Assembly: GCA_027080725.1 (NCBI GenBank)
Contig: JALWRC010000025.1
Span: 1-64,000, forward strand
Length of the DNA stretch: 64,000 bases
Direction of reading: 5' to 3'
Source: Saprospiraceae bacterium
GTDB taxonomy: Bacteria; Bacteroidota; Bacteroidia; Chitinophagales; Saprospiraceae
In this document: one piece after another, positions 43,902 to 52,295 of the stretch
Numbering within the stretch: position 1 is the first letter of the stretch
Layout: each line of letters opens with the position of its first letter
Translations under genes and position numbers: made by a program
Notes under the pieces: model-generated
The model's database searches: none
Told to the model about the DNA's origin: nothing
Seen by the model: only the letters and a program-made list of their open reading frames with translations

Positions 43902-44687
43902 TTATAATACGACCAATGTGCCTTTTCCTCCTTCTCCGCGGGTCAGCAAATCCTCCGGAAGCCCGATTTTAACCCGGCGGACGCCGTTTTCAAGTGCATT
44001 AAAGCAGTTGTCCAACTTGGGCAGCATACCCTCGTGTATTACCCCCGCTTTCGACCATTTCATATACGACTCCTTATCCAATCGCTCTACCACAGAATCC
44101 GCATCATTCACATCCCTCATGACTCCTTTCCGGTCGAAGCAGTACAGGAGGGTGACATCATAACTGCCGGCCATGGCGATGGCGATTTCTGCGGCGATGG
44201 TATCCGCATTGGTGTTGAGCAATTGGCCCTGACCGTCGTGCGTGATGGCACAAAAAACAGGCACAAATCCCATGTCCATCAAAGCATTCAGATGCTCCTT
44301 TTGGACCTCCACAACATCTCCCACAAATCCATAGTCCACCGATTGGACAGGACGCCGGATCGCCAAAATGAGATTGGCATCCGCTCCACTCACCCCCAAC
44401 GCTTGGCAGGATTGGGCCTGCAAACCCGCTACGATCTGCTTGTTGATAAGGCCGGCATAAACCTGAACGACGAGCTCGAGGGTCGCAGCGGAAGTGATGC
44501 GTCGTCCCCGGTGCATCTCCGCCGGGATACCGAGCCGCTTGCCGAGCGTTGTGGCTTTGCTCCCCCCGCCGTGTACAAGAATTTTTCTACCCGGCAAGCG
44601 GGCAAAATCCTTTAGGACAGCTTGCAGTTTTGGCGGGGCGTCGATGAGGGCACCGCCTATTTTTACTATGGTTACTTCAGGCTTCAT
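43902..44687 (-). CDS. argB: Acetylglutamate kinase
   Basis: Phosphorylates N-acylglutamate, the second step of arginine synthesis. The sequence starts VTIVKIGGALIDAPPKLQAV; the nucleotide-binding KILVHGGGSKATTLGKRLGI and substrate-site INADTIAAEIA-like stretch LLNTNADTIAAEIAIAMAG confirm the amino-acid kinase family. At 261 residues it has the usual length for the arginine-insensitive type (no N-terminal extension). The start overlaps the carbamoyltransferase stop by 11 bases. Confidence 0.95.
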   Translation of the reverse strand: MKPEVTIVKIGGALIDAPPKLQAVLKDFARLPGRKILVHGGGSKATTLGKRLGIPAEMHRGRRITSAATLELVVQVYAGLINKQIVAGLQAQSCQALGVSGADANLILAIRRPVQSVDYGFVGDVVEVQKEHLNALMDMGFVPVFCAITHDGQGQLLNTNADTIAAEIAIAMAGSYDVTLLYCFDRKGVMRDVNDADSVVERLDKESYMKWSKAGVIHEGMLPKLDNCFNALENGVRRVKIGLPEDLLTRGEGGKGTLVVL

Positions 44688-45624
44688 CCAATAACATTTT
44701 TAGTACGGCTTGTGCTGCATAAACCCGGTTGTGCGCCTGCTCCAAAACGATGGATTGCGGTCCATCCAATACGGCATCACTGACGACTACATTGCGCCGT
44801 ACCGGCAAACAGTGCATAAATTTTCCGTTATGGGTCATCGTCATTTTCTCCTCTGTTATCATCCAATCCTCCCATCCCGCGACGCTCTTCCCGTAGTCCG
44901 TGTAGCTGCTCCAATTCTTGGCATAGACAAAATCCGCCCCTTCCAACGCCTCCTCCTGACAGTGTGTCACCTTCAGCCCTTCCACAAAACGGGGTGCCAA
45001 CTCCAGTCCCGGTGGATGGGTGATGACCAAGTCCACCTCCGATGCCCGCATCCATTGGACAAACGAATTGGCCACTGCCTGTGGCAATGCCTTGGGGTGT
45101 GGCGCCCAGGTGAGGACCACCTTGGGGCGATGTGTACGTGCCTGCTCGCGTATAGTCATGAGGTCTGCAAGGGACTGAAGGGGGTGCAATGTCGCACTCT
45201 CCAAAGAGATGACCGGTACCGTAGCATGGGCGATAAATTTATTCATCAGGACTTCCTCGTAGTCTTTATCCCGGTCATCGAGCGAAGCAAAGGTCCGCAA
45301 TCCGATGATGTCGCAGTACCGGGAGACCACCCCGGCAGCTTCCTTGATGTGCTCCTTCGAGCTGCCATTCATCGTAGTGCCATCTTCCAACTCGATATTC
45401 CACCCGTCGCTGTTGAGGTTCATGACCATGACGTGCATCCCGAGAAGCTGCGCCGCCTTTTGGGTGCTGAGTCGTGTCCTCAAACTCGGGTTAAAAAACA
45501 GCATACACAGCGTCTTACCCCGTCCAAGCATCGTAAACTGATGCGGATCGGCTTTCATAGACCGGGCCAGGGACAGGAGATCCTCTAACCGGGCGACGTC
45601 CTGAATCGAAGTGAATCCTTTCAT
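44677..45624 (-). CDS. argF': N-acyl-L-ornithine carbamoyltransferase (ArgF')
   Basis: A transcarbamoylase of 315 residues. The carbamoyl-phosphate loop is FNPSLRTRLSTQKAAQL, and the C-terminal HCLPVRRNVVVSDAVLDG has the VRRN form of acetyl-/succinyl-ornithine enzymes rather than the classic AHRG form (family knowledge). The loop that distinguishes acetyl from succinyl substrates reads TTMNGSSKEHIKEAAGV; it has neither the Glu nor the Pro that mark the two characterised groups, by my alignment. So the acyl group is undecided. The start at 45624 overlaps the argD stop as ATGA; the frame upstream of it is low-complexity and overlaps argD, so it was excluded. Confidence 0.9.
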   Translation of the reverse strand: MKGFTSIQDVARLEDLLSLARSMKADPHQFTMLGRGKTLCMLFFNPSLRTRLSTQKAAQLLGMHVMVMNLNSDGWNIELEDGTTMNGSSKEHIKEAAGVVSRYCDIIGLRTFASLDDRDKDYEEVLMNKFIAHATVPVISLESATLHPLQSLADLMTIREQARTHRPKVVLTWAPHPKALPQAVANSFVQWMRASEVDLVITHPPGLELAPRFVEGLKVTHCQEEALEGADFVYAKNWSSYTDYGKSVAGWEDWMITEEKMTMTHNGKFMHCLPVRRNVVVSDAVLDGPQSIVLEQAHNRVYAAQAVLKMLLDEA

Positions 45625-46838
45625 ACCTGTGGATTTGAATTGAGCGATTGTAGCGCTTCGATGAAGGGCGCCATGTCTTCTGCGGTGATGGTGAGCGGGG
45701 GGAGTATGCGCAGCAAATTGGGATTGGACGAGGAGCCCGTGAAGATGTGGCACTCTTCCAATAACCGCTTCCGAAGCTCTTTGACCGGGAAGTCGAATTC
45801 CAGGCCCAACATCAGTCCCCTTCCCTTGACTTTTTGTACGTAGGGTAGGGTATGAAATTGTTGATCAAGTGCTTCGCCTACCTCCTTGGCGTGCGCAATC
45901 AAGTCCTCCTCTTCCAGAATTTTCAAAACGGCCAACCCCGCTGCGCAAGCCAGATAATTGCCTCCAAAGGTGGTGCCGAGCATGCCTTTGCGGGCGGTTA
46001 TCCCGGGAGAAATGAGTACTCCGGCTACGGGAAAGCCATTGCCCATCCCTTTGGCTATGGTGACAATATCTGCCGTGATGCCTGCCCGCTGATGGGCAAA
46101 AAAACTACCCGTTCGCCCGTACCCGCTTTGTATCTCATCCAGGATCAACAAGGTCCCGGTAGCGGTACACTCCCCTCTCAACCACCGTAAAAACTCCGGT
46201 TCTGCCTCGGCCAATCCCCCGATTCCTTGAATCCCTTCGATGATGACGGCCGCTACATCGCCCGGTGCCAAGGCGCGCTCAACCTCGTCTTTATTATTGA
46301 GTGTAGCAAAGACCACTTCAAAATTTCCGGCATTCAAAGGCGAGGAAATGCGGGGATTGTCCGTGACATTAAGCGCTGCGGAGGTCCTACCGTGGAAGCT
46401 CCCCCTGAAGGCGATGACCTTTCTTTTTGAGGTATGAAAAGAGGCCAATTTTAATGCATTTTCATTGGCTTCCGCACCACTGTTGCACAAGAACAGGCGG
46501 TGGTCGCTATATCCGCTTTGCCGCGCAATAGCACCGGCCAACTGCTCCTGCAAGGGGTTGCGAATGATATTGGAGTAAAAACCGATATTCTTCAGTTGGG
46601 TAGTCAGTGCCCGCACATATTCCGGATGACTGTGGCCGACGGAGATCACCCCGTGCCCTCCGTACAAATCGAGATAGCGCGTCCCATTGGAGTCCCACAC
46701 ATGGCACCCTTCTGCCCGGACGATCTCGACCTCAAACGGCGAGTAAACGTCAAACAGTGAAGAGGCCTTTCTCCCTTGCACATGGGGCGAAATACCGGTG
46801 TTATTGTTAGTTGGTGATTTAAGATGCAAATTCATCAT
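45621..46838 (-). CDS. argD: Acylornithine aminotransferase
   Basis: A class-III PLP aminotransferase of 405 residues. Landmarks: YLDLYGGHGVISVGHSHPEY, LFLCNSGAEANENALKLASF, the aspartate region LLILDEIQSGYGRTGSFFAH, and the PLP Lys in IVTIAKGMGNGFPVAGVLIS. It converts N-acylglutamate semialdehyde to N-acylornithine. It starts 18 bases after argC and is coupled to argF' by a 4-base overlap. Met2 is an equally possible start. Confidence 0.95.
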   Translation of the reverse strand: MMNLHLKSPTNNNTGISPHVQGRKASSLFDVYSPFEVEIVRAEGCHVWDSNGTRYLDLYGGHGVISVGHSHPEYVRALTTQLKNIGFYSNIIRNPLQEQLAGAIARQSGYSDHRLFLCNSGAEANENALKLASFHTSKRKVIAFRGSFHGRTSAALNVTDNPRISSPLNAGNFEVVFATLNNKDEVERALAPGDVAAVIIEGIQGIGGLAEAEPEFLRWLRGECTATGTLLILDEIQSGYGRTGSFFAHQRAGITADIVTIAKGMGNGFPVAGVLISPGITARKGMLGTTFGGNYLACAAGLAVLKILEEEDLIAHAKEVGEALDQQFHTLPYVQKVKGRGLMLGLEFDFPVKELRKRLLEECHIFTGSSSNPNLLRILPPLTITAEDMAPFIEALQSLNSNPQV

Positions 46839-46845
46839 TATTCTT

Positions 46846-46858
46846 TTATGAAATGGTT
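46846..46858 (+). repeat. TATGAAATGGT motif in the argC-argD gap
   Basis: TTTATGAAATGGT fills most of the 18-base gap and ends inside the argC stop codon. One of the intergenic copies of the window-wide motif. Confidence 0.7.
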
Positions 46859-47834
46859 AAAAATAAGAGGCTTTCAATCCCAATCCGCTGTCCTCTTCCC
46901 ATCCGTACAGGAGGTTCATGTTTTGGATGGCCTGCCCGGCAGCCCCTTTGAGCAGGTTGTCAATGACCGAAATGACAAGTGCTTTATCGCCCTTCTTTTG
47001 GACGTGGACAAAACAATTATTGGTATTGATGACTTGTTTGAGATCCGGAGCTTTCTCTACACAGTGGGTAAAAGGCTCCTTTTCATAAAAGGTCCGGTAT
47101 CGATCGCGCAACTGCTCCTCCGTCTCTTCGGTATGGGTATATACACTCGCAAAAATACCCCGCGTAAAACACCCTCTTACCGGAATAAAATGCATCTCCC
47201 CAATGGGACATCCCTGCAACTCCGTAAGCTGCTCTCCGATTTCACCAAGGTGCTGATGCGTGAAGGGTTTGTAGATGGACACATTGTTATTTCTCCAACT
47301 GAAATGCGTCGTATCCGTCGGTTTTTGTCCGGCTCCCGTGGATCCGGTAATGGCGTGGACATGGATGTCCCCGGCCAGCTTCCCCCCCGAGGCCAACGGC
47401 AGTAAGGCCAACTGGATGGCTGTGGCAAAGCAACCCGGATTGGAGATATTGGCTGCATTCCGGATCTTATTCTTGTTTTTCTCGACCAACCCGTACTCAA
47501 ACTTCCGCCCTCCAAAACACGCCTTCTCCGACAGACGAAAGTCTTGACTCAAGTCTATGATTTTGGTCTCCGGACGAAATGGATGTCTCTCTAAAAACGC
47601 CTTCGAGTGCCCATGCCCCAGACAAAGGAAGACCACATCAGCACCGGGATGAACTTCCCCTGTAAACCGGGGCAACGAAACATGTTGTAAATCCCGGTGC
47701 AAGGCCCCAACCGGCTTACCGGCATTCGAATGACTAAAGATAAAATCCACCTCCACCTCCGGGTGATGGACAAGACACCTCAACAACTCCCCGGCGACAT
47801 AACCGCTTCCCCCTACAATTCCTGCTCTTATCAT
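46857..47834 (-). CDS. argC: N-acyl-gamma-glutamyl-phosphate reductase
   Basis: NADPH-dependent reductase of 325 residues. The Rossmann start is IRAGIVGGSGYVAGELLRCL, and the catalytic Cys is in NISNPGCFATAIQLALLPLA; HVHAITGSTGAGQKPTDTTH and IPVRGCFTRGIFASVY follow. Its start overlaps the argG stop by 4 bases. Confidence 0.95.
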   Translation of the reverse strand: MIRAGIVGGSGYVAGELLRCLVHHPEVEVDFIFSHSNAGKPVGALHRDLQHVSLPRFTGEVHPGADVVFLCLGHGHSKAFLERHPFRPETKIIDLSQDFRLSEKACFGGRKFEYGLVEKNKNKIRNAANISNPGCFATAIQLALLPLASGGKLAGDIHVHAITGSTGAGQKPTDTTHFSWRNNNVSIYKPFTHQHLGEIGEQLTELQGCPIGEMHFIPVRGCFTRGIFASVYTHTEETEEQLRDRYRTFYEKEPFTHCVEKAPDLKQVINTNNCFVHVQKKGDKALVISVIDNLLKGAAGQAIQNMNLLYGWEEDSGLGLKASYF

Positions 47835-49027
47835 AATACATGATTTACGTGATTAAATATCTGTACCGGATTGGCGAGAATCCGGGTAAACCCCTTCACA
47901 TCTTCACCGCTCCATTTGAGATTGGTCTCCCCGTACTGGCCGAAGTCGGAGGTCATCAAGTCGTGGGGGGACCGGATGCCGTCAATCGAAAATCGGTAAG
48001 GCGCCAAGGATACCGTGACCTCTCCGGAGACAAACTGTTGGGTGTCCGTCAGAAAATGCTCGATATTGCGCATGACCGGGTCAAAGTACTGCGCTTCGTG
48101 CAAAAACATGCCATACCATCCGGCCATTTGCTCTTTCCAATGCAACTGCCACTTGGTCAATGTGTGTTTTTCCAAAGCATGATGGGCTTTGATGATAACG
48201 GTGGCCGCGGCGGCTTCAAACCCTACACGCCCCTTAATCCCGATAATGGTATCCCCTATGTGGATATCCCGCCCGATGGCGTACCGGGAGGCGATGGATT
48301 CGATCCTCCGGATGCCTTCGACAGGAGTGACCGGTTGGCCATTTACGGAGTGGATCTCTCCCTTCTCAAATCCAATTTGAAGTGTTTCCGGGCCCTCCGC
48401 TTTTAGACCGCTGGGGTAGGCAGAATCCGGAAGAGGAAGATGTGAGGTGAGGGTTTCGGCGCCTCCGACACTCGTGCCCCACAGCCCTTTATTGATGGAG
48501 TATTTTGCCTTTTGGGCATCTACTTCGACTCCGTGCCGTTGCAGGTATTCGATTTCTTCCGTGCGCGAGAGCTGCAAGGTCCGGATCGGAGTCAAAATCT
48601 CTATCTCCGGCGCGATCAATTGGAAAATCAAATCAAAACGCACCTGGTCATTGCCGGCACCGGTGCTGCCATGGGCGATGTACTTCGCCCCGATCTTCTT
48701 GGCATACCCGGCCAAAGCGATGGCTTGATGTACGCGCTCGGCGCTCACAGAAAGCGGGTAGGTGTTGTTTTTCAGGATATTGCCGAAGATGAGGTATTTG
48801 ACGATTTTGTCATAGAAGACCTCCGTCTGCTCCAAAGTGATGTGCTGCTCTACCCCTAAGGCATAAGCTTTTTGTTGGATAACCTGGAGTTCGGCATCGG
48901 AAAATCCCCCCGTGTTGACAATGGCAGAATATACCGCCAACCCCTTCTCGTGCTTGAGGTATTTGGCGCAAAACGAGGTGTCCAGTCCCCCGCTAAAAGC
49001 GAGTAATACTTTATCTGATGGATGCAT
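47831..49027 (-). CDS. argG: Argininosuccinate synthase
   Basis: Joins citrulline and aspartate with ATP. The PP-loop is VLLAFSGGLDTSFCAKYLK, and IAHGSTGAGNDQVRFDLIFQ is the citrulline/ATP site. At 398 residues it is full length. It lies 1 base after the GNAT gene and overlaps argC by 4 bases. Confidence 0.95.
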   Translation of the reverse strand: MHPSDKVLLAFSGGLDTSFCAKYLKHEKGLAVYSAIVNTGGFSDAELQVIQQKAYALGVEQHITLEQTEVFYDKIVKYLIFGNILKNNTYPLSVSAERVHQAIALAGYAKKIGAKYIAHGSTGAGNDQVRFDLIFQLIAPEIEILTPIRTLQLSRTEEIEYLQRHGVEVDAQKAKYSINKGLWGTSVGGAETLTSHLPLPDSAYPSGLKAEGPETLQIGFEKGEIHSVNGQPVTPVEGIRRIESIASRYAIGRDIHIGDTIIGIKGRVGFEAAAATVIIKAHHALEKHTLTKWQLHWKEQMAGWYGMFLHEAQYFDPVMRNIEHFLTDTQQFVSGEVTVSLAPYRFSIDGIRSPHDLMTSDFGQYGETNLKWSGEDVKGFTRILANPVQIFNHVNHVL

Positions 49028-49028
49028 G

Positions 49029-49688
49029 TTAGAATAGTTTTATGCGATGAATGACATGAGGTAGTTTATCTAAACTTTGCTTCAGGCGCTCCTTCCGGTC
49101 TTTCAAGAAGGCGGCGAATCCGGCCCGGGAACGCTCCTCTGCCGGTGTGCCGTCCCGTACTTCTTTGAGGTCGCAGACCATGGCGGTGCAAAGACACATC
49201 TTACGGTGGGTGCGTTGGAGAATATCGTAGTTGGTACAACTCCGGCACCCCTGCCAGAATTTTTCGTCCCGGGTCAATTCGGAGAAAGTGACCGGTTTAT
49301 AGCCGAGGGAAGAATTGATTTTCATCACGGCCATACTGGTCGTAATTCCAAACAAGCGGGCTTGGGGAAATTTTTCCTTTGACAGTTGGAAAGTCGCTTT
49401 TTTGATTGCACGTGCCAAACCTTGGTTCCGGTAGTCCGGATGGATGATGAGCCCCGAATTGGCCACAAACTTCTTATTCTCCCAACTCTCGATATAACAA
49501 AAACCGACGAGTTTCCGGCCGTCCAAAGCGATGACAGCCTGTCCCTCCTTCATTTTGTCCGTCAGGTACTTCGGGTCGCGTTTGGCAATACCCGTTCCGC
49601 GCACTTTTGCCGCCGCTTCCATCATTGCACAAATGGAAGGCGCATAACTGTAATGTCGATGGTCTGCTACCGTAATAGATACCGGCAT
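49029..49688 (-). CDS. GNAT acetyltransferase, candidate N-acylglutamate synthase
   Basis: The GNAT fold is seen in KLVGFCYIESWENKKFVANS, the acyl-CoA loop in HPDYRNQGLARAIKKATFQL, and GITTSMAVMKINSSLGYKPV. It is the first structural gene of the arginine operon, where no other acetyltransferase (argA or argJ) exists, so it probably makes N-acylglutamate (inference from context). The C-terminal 70 residues are unusual for GNATs: Cys occur in GCRSCTNYD and KMCLCTAMVCDLKE, five or six in all, a possible metal site or redox switch. Confidence 0.82.
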   Translation of the reverse strand: MPVSITVADHRHYSYAPSICAMMEAAAKVRGTGIAKRDPKYLTDKMKEGQAVIALDGRKLVGFCYIESWENKKFVANSGLIIHPDYRNQGLARAIKKATFQLSKEKFPQARLFGITTSMAVMKINSSLGYKPVTFSELTRDEKFWQGCRSCTNYDILQRTHRKMCLCTAMVCDLKEVRDGTPAEERSRAGFAAFLKDRKERLKQSLDKLPHVIHRIKLF

Positions 49689-49714
49689 AACTTATTATTA
49701 GATAAACTTATGAA

Positions 49715-49755
49715 AAAAATGAAAACAATAAAAGATTGAGCGTTACCGCTCCCGG
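49715..49755 (-). terminator. Attenuator-type terminator before the arginine operon
   Basis: On the minus strand GAGCG-GTAA-CGCTC (49751-49738) is followed by a U-rich stretch reading AATCTTTTATTGTTTTC. It lies between the putative leader peptide and the GNAT start at 49688, where read-through would be required for operon expression. Confidence 0.6.
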
Positions 49756-49764
49756 AAAAACATG

Positions 49765-49881
49765 CTACCAGACCCTTGCGGGTCTCCTGTTTCTCCTCCT
49801 GCATACCGGGACGCACACACGAATAGCAGCCTCGGGTGAAGCCACTTCAAAAAGGCGATATGTGCGATGGTTACATTTCAT
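49765..49881 (-). CDS. Putative arginine-rich leader peptide of the arg operon
   Basis: A 38-codon frame starting ATG at 49881. Its end reads CRRRNRRPARVW: six Arg in nine codons, all AGG or AGA, within 16 codons of the stop. A hairpin AGACCC-TTGC-GGGTCT (49785-49770) overlaps the last Arg codons, and a second hairpin with a U-rich tail lies 14 bases past the stop. This is the classic layout of ribosome-mediated attenuation: stalling at Arg codons when arginyl-tRNA is short would change RNA folding. The exact antiterminator was not resolved; UCCCGG near 49808-49813 can pair with CCGGGA just before the terminator. Confidence 0.65.
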   Translation of the reverse strand: MKCNHRTYRLFEVASPEAAIRVCVPVCRRRNRRPARVW

Positions 49882-49889
49882 TTGAGCCG

Positions 49890-49918
49890 TAAAAGTATAA
49901 AAATTTGTAAATATCCAA
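49890..49918 (-). promoter_or_regulatory. Candidate promoter of the arginine leader
   Basis: Minus-strand TTG (49918-49916), 18 bases, then TACTTTTA (49897-49890), one base off TAnnTTTG. The start point near 49884 would leave only a few bases before the leader ATG. Confidence 0.45.
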
Positions 49919-49936
49919 TAAATCGTGTAGAAAAAA

Positions 49937-49954
49937 GTGTGTATTACAAAGTGC
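49937..49954. repeat. 18-base repeat, second copy
   Basis: GTGTGTATTACAAAGTGC is identical to 39256-39273. Both copies lie in intergenic DNA in the same orientation, 10.7 kb apart; flanking bases differ. Confidence 0.6.
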
Positions 49955-50687
49955 GCATCTGTACGTAGAATCAAAAGCATTTGTACTCGCAACAGACTTC
50001 ATAAATGGAATAGCCTTACTTTTTGGCATTGCCCCAAAAAGTAACAAAAAGGTCTAGGCGCAATTAATAGCTAAATGTAGTGGGGCGGCCTTAACTTCTG
50101 TTGAAGGGAACACGGCAACTATGCTTCGAAATTAAACTTTGCCTTAATGATATTTAGACCATAGAAGATATAATAACACTATCCCAGGTTAGTGCCGGTT
50201 CCCGCTTGGTAATTGCGCCGGAATGGGCCATACAATATATTGACTCTGCATAGTAAGCTCTCTTATTTTTGACTGTTCGATAGACCTCCATTCAAGAAGT
50301 ACCAAACCACTTTTTTAAGCCAGAGATTTCATCAGTAAAATAGTTCTTGTAGAGAACTTGGACACCTCAGACTATTTGTGTTCCCTGAAGTAACGTATCA
50401 CACCACTGTCTTTTTATAATTTGTGAATAATTGTGCAGCCCTGTACGAGCGATAGCAAAGTGCAGGGTTGGTAATATCACCTAACGCGGTTTTGGCGGTA
50501 TTCTTGCCCTGTCCGGATGGATTGAATTCCGGGCGATTGACATGCAAAAATAATGACAAAACAATGCAAAGGTTCATTTTAAAATGCATAAAAAATAGCC
50601 CACGGTTCTAACCGTGGGGGATAATGAATCCCCTAACCCCAACAGTTTTAACGGTTTTCAAAACAACCTCATCAGAAAAGAACATCT
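49955..50687. other. Long intergenic region with two hairpin repeats
   Basis: No gene is supported. A perfect 11-base stem, TTACTTTTTGG and CCAAAAAGTAA around a 7-base loop, lies at 50016-50044. A second perfect hairpin CCCACGGTT-CT-AACCGTGGG lies at 50599-50618. The sequence between (50050-50560) looks like decayed coding or mobile DNA, but no family could be read from it. The first hairpin type is frequent between genes of Bacteroidota, by my recollection. Confidence 0.45.
50599..50618. repeat. Hairpin-forming AGCCCACG repeat, copy 2
   Basis: Perfect 9-base arms CCCACGGTT and AACCGTGGG. Read on the minus strand it is followed by CTATTTTTTATG, so it could end minus-strand transcripts, but no minus-strand gene lies just upstream. 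Shares TAGCCCACG with the copy at 3283. Confidence 0.5.
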
Positions 50688-50840
50688 ATGCAAGAATACG
50701 AAAGATTCATCCAGCACTATGGTTGGCAAATAAGAATAAATTTGTTAAAATCTATTGATTTTTTAGTGATTACCCCCCGAGAAGGAGGCGTAATCACTAA
50801 TTTAAAAGAAAAGTTCTTCATTCAAAATCTGTATTTATGA
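50688..50840 (+). CDS. Possible 50-residue ORF coupled to the next gene
   Basis: The frame starts ATG at 50688 (MQEYERFIQHYGWQIRINLL) and ends TGA overlapping the next ATG (ATGA at 50837). A perfect 11-base inverted repeat (50763-50773 and 50790-50800) with a 16-base loop lies within it. The coupling pattern and amphipathic start favour a real small gene, but short frames arise by chance, and the hairpin may be the real function of this stretch. Confidence 0.3.
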   Translation: MQEYERFIQHYGWQIRINLLKSIDFLVITPREGGVITNLKEKFFIQNLYL

Positions 50841-52279
50841 AATTATTAATGCCTTTATTATTATGCTTTACACTCAATTCTGTTATAGGACAACCTACAT
50901 TTTCAAAATCATATGACTTCGAACAAGATAACGAGTATGGCACCTGTATCAAACAATGGGGAGATGATATGGTGATTTATATTCCTGCTGTTTGCAAAGG
51001 AAATACGGTAATCTGCTACAAACTTTTAAAAATTAATCAGCATGGAGAAGTCATTTGGAAGAAAACCTTAAACTATCCACGCGTATCCAGTAGTATTGGA
51101 ATTCATAGTTTGAATATCGTTGGAAATAATCTATTGGTCGGTTTAACCGGTGATGATTCAGATTTAAAACAATATTTTGATTTAAGAATGTTTTCTCCTG
51201 ATGGAGATAGCCTCTGGTCAGCACAAATCAAAAGAGAACGCAATCTCATCCTTAGAAGTTTGATAATAACAGACAAAGGAAATATCATTTGGGAACGAAG
51301 ATTCCCTGAGCAAAACCACAAAGCTATTACAGCTTCTATGAATTACGGATTACCTAATGAACAATTTCTAATAACAACTCTTTTTTGTCCGCTTAGTTGT
51401 GGCAATCAAGGAAAGCAGCTATGGTATATGGATGCCGATGGTAACAAAATTTGGGAAAAGTCATTTGAAGGTGAACCTTTTGACAATTTCCCTTCCGCTG
51501 TAGGGCTAAACAATGGCAACTTTGTTGTCAGTTACAAACGCTACGAATGGCCCAATACGCAAATAACAGCTCCAGCCTGTGTTCAATGTCTTAATAGTAG
51601 TAAGGATAGTTTATGGGAGCACTGTTTTTTAAATACCTTGCATGTAAACATTAACTCGATGACAAAGGCAAAAAATGGAGATATAATAGGTTGTGGCGCA
51701 AAAGGATATGATGAACCGGGGCAAAGTGGTTGGTTATTTAGGATGACTGAAGAAGGTGAAGTTTTGTGGGAGCGAAGTATATTCTACGATTTAGACCCCT
51801 ATACCGGTCACTGGGGTGGCAATCTATTGGGCATCACAGAAGATAAAGATGGGAATATATGGGCAGCCGGATCGTGTTACGACACCTTTCCCAATCATGA
51901 TCCTTGGATAGATTCAGACAATGCTTGGGTGCTAAAATTATCCCCCAATGGTTGTCTATTGCAAGGATGCAACAGCGAAATACAGTTAGTGTCGGATTAT
52001 GTGAGTGCTATAAAAAATAACATTGTTCATTCCGAAAAGAATTTTATTCGAATATCCCCTAATCCCTCCTTTGACATCTTCAAAATATCTCCTGTCGCAG
52101 GCAGCAAAATCCGGTCTTGGTCCCTTTACAATATGATGGGACAAGAAATACAAAATGGAAGATCCCTCTTATCCAATCCAATCAGGGTTAATCTTTCTGC
52201 TTGTACAAATGGAGTCTATCTCATCCGGTTACAGTTGGAAAATGGAGGGTTGTTCATCTCAAAATTGATTAAACAATAA
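50837..52279 (+). CDS. T9SS-exported protein with C-terminal sorting domain
   Basis: Signal peptide MKLLMPLLLCFTLNSVIGQ. The body of about 380 residues is built of repeated beta units such as KQLWYMDADGNKIWEKSFEG and SGWLFRMTEEGEVLWERSIF, a propeller-like pattern. The last 80 residues form a type A sorting domain: IRISPNPSFDIFKISP, SLYNMMGQEIQNGRSL, NLSACTNGVYLIRLQLENGG. It would pass SprA and be attached to or released from the surface. Codon use is more AT-rich than in the arg and tRNA-synthetase genes. It is paired with a second T9SS protein 16 bases downstream. Confidence 0.85.
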   Translation: MKLLMPLLLCFTLNSVIGQPTFSKSYDFEQDNEYGTCIKQWGDDMVIYIPAVCKGNTVICYKLLKINQHGEVIWKKTLNYPRVSSSIGIHSLNIVGNNLLVGLTGDDSDLKQYFDLRMFSPDGDSLWSAQIKRERNLILRSLIITDKGNIIWERRFPEQNHKAITASMNYGLPNEQFLITTLFCPLSCGNQGKQLWYMDADGNKIWEKSFEGEPFDNFPSAVGLNNGNFVVSYKRYEWPNTQITAPACVQCLNSSKDSLWEHCFLNTLHVNINSMTKAKNGDIIGCGAKGYDEPGQSGWLFRMTEEGEVLWERSIFYDLDPYTGHWGGNLLGITEDKDGNIWAAGSCYDTFPNHDPWIDSDNAWVLKLSPNGCLLQGCNSEIQLVSDYVSAIKNNIVHSEKNFIRISPNPSFDIFKISPVAGSKIRSWSLYNMMGQEIQNGRSLLSNPIRVNLSACTNGVYLIRLQLENGGLFISKLIKQ

Positions 52280-52295
52280 TCCAAATCGGTGAAAA

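Noticed and set aside
50398-50589. A 63-codon minus-strand frame in the long intergenic region
   Set aside because: No family resemblance, and no promoter or partner; probably part of decayed DNA.
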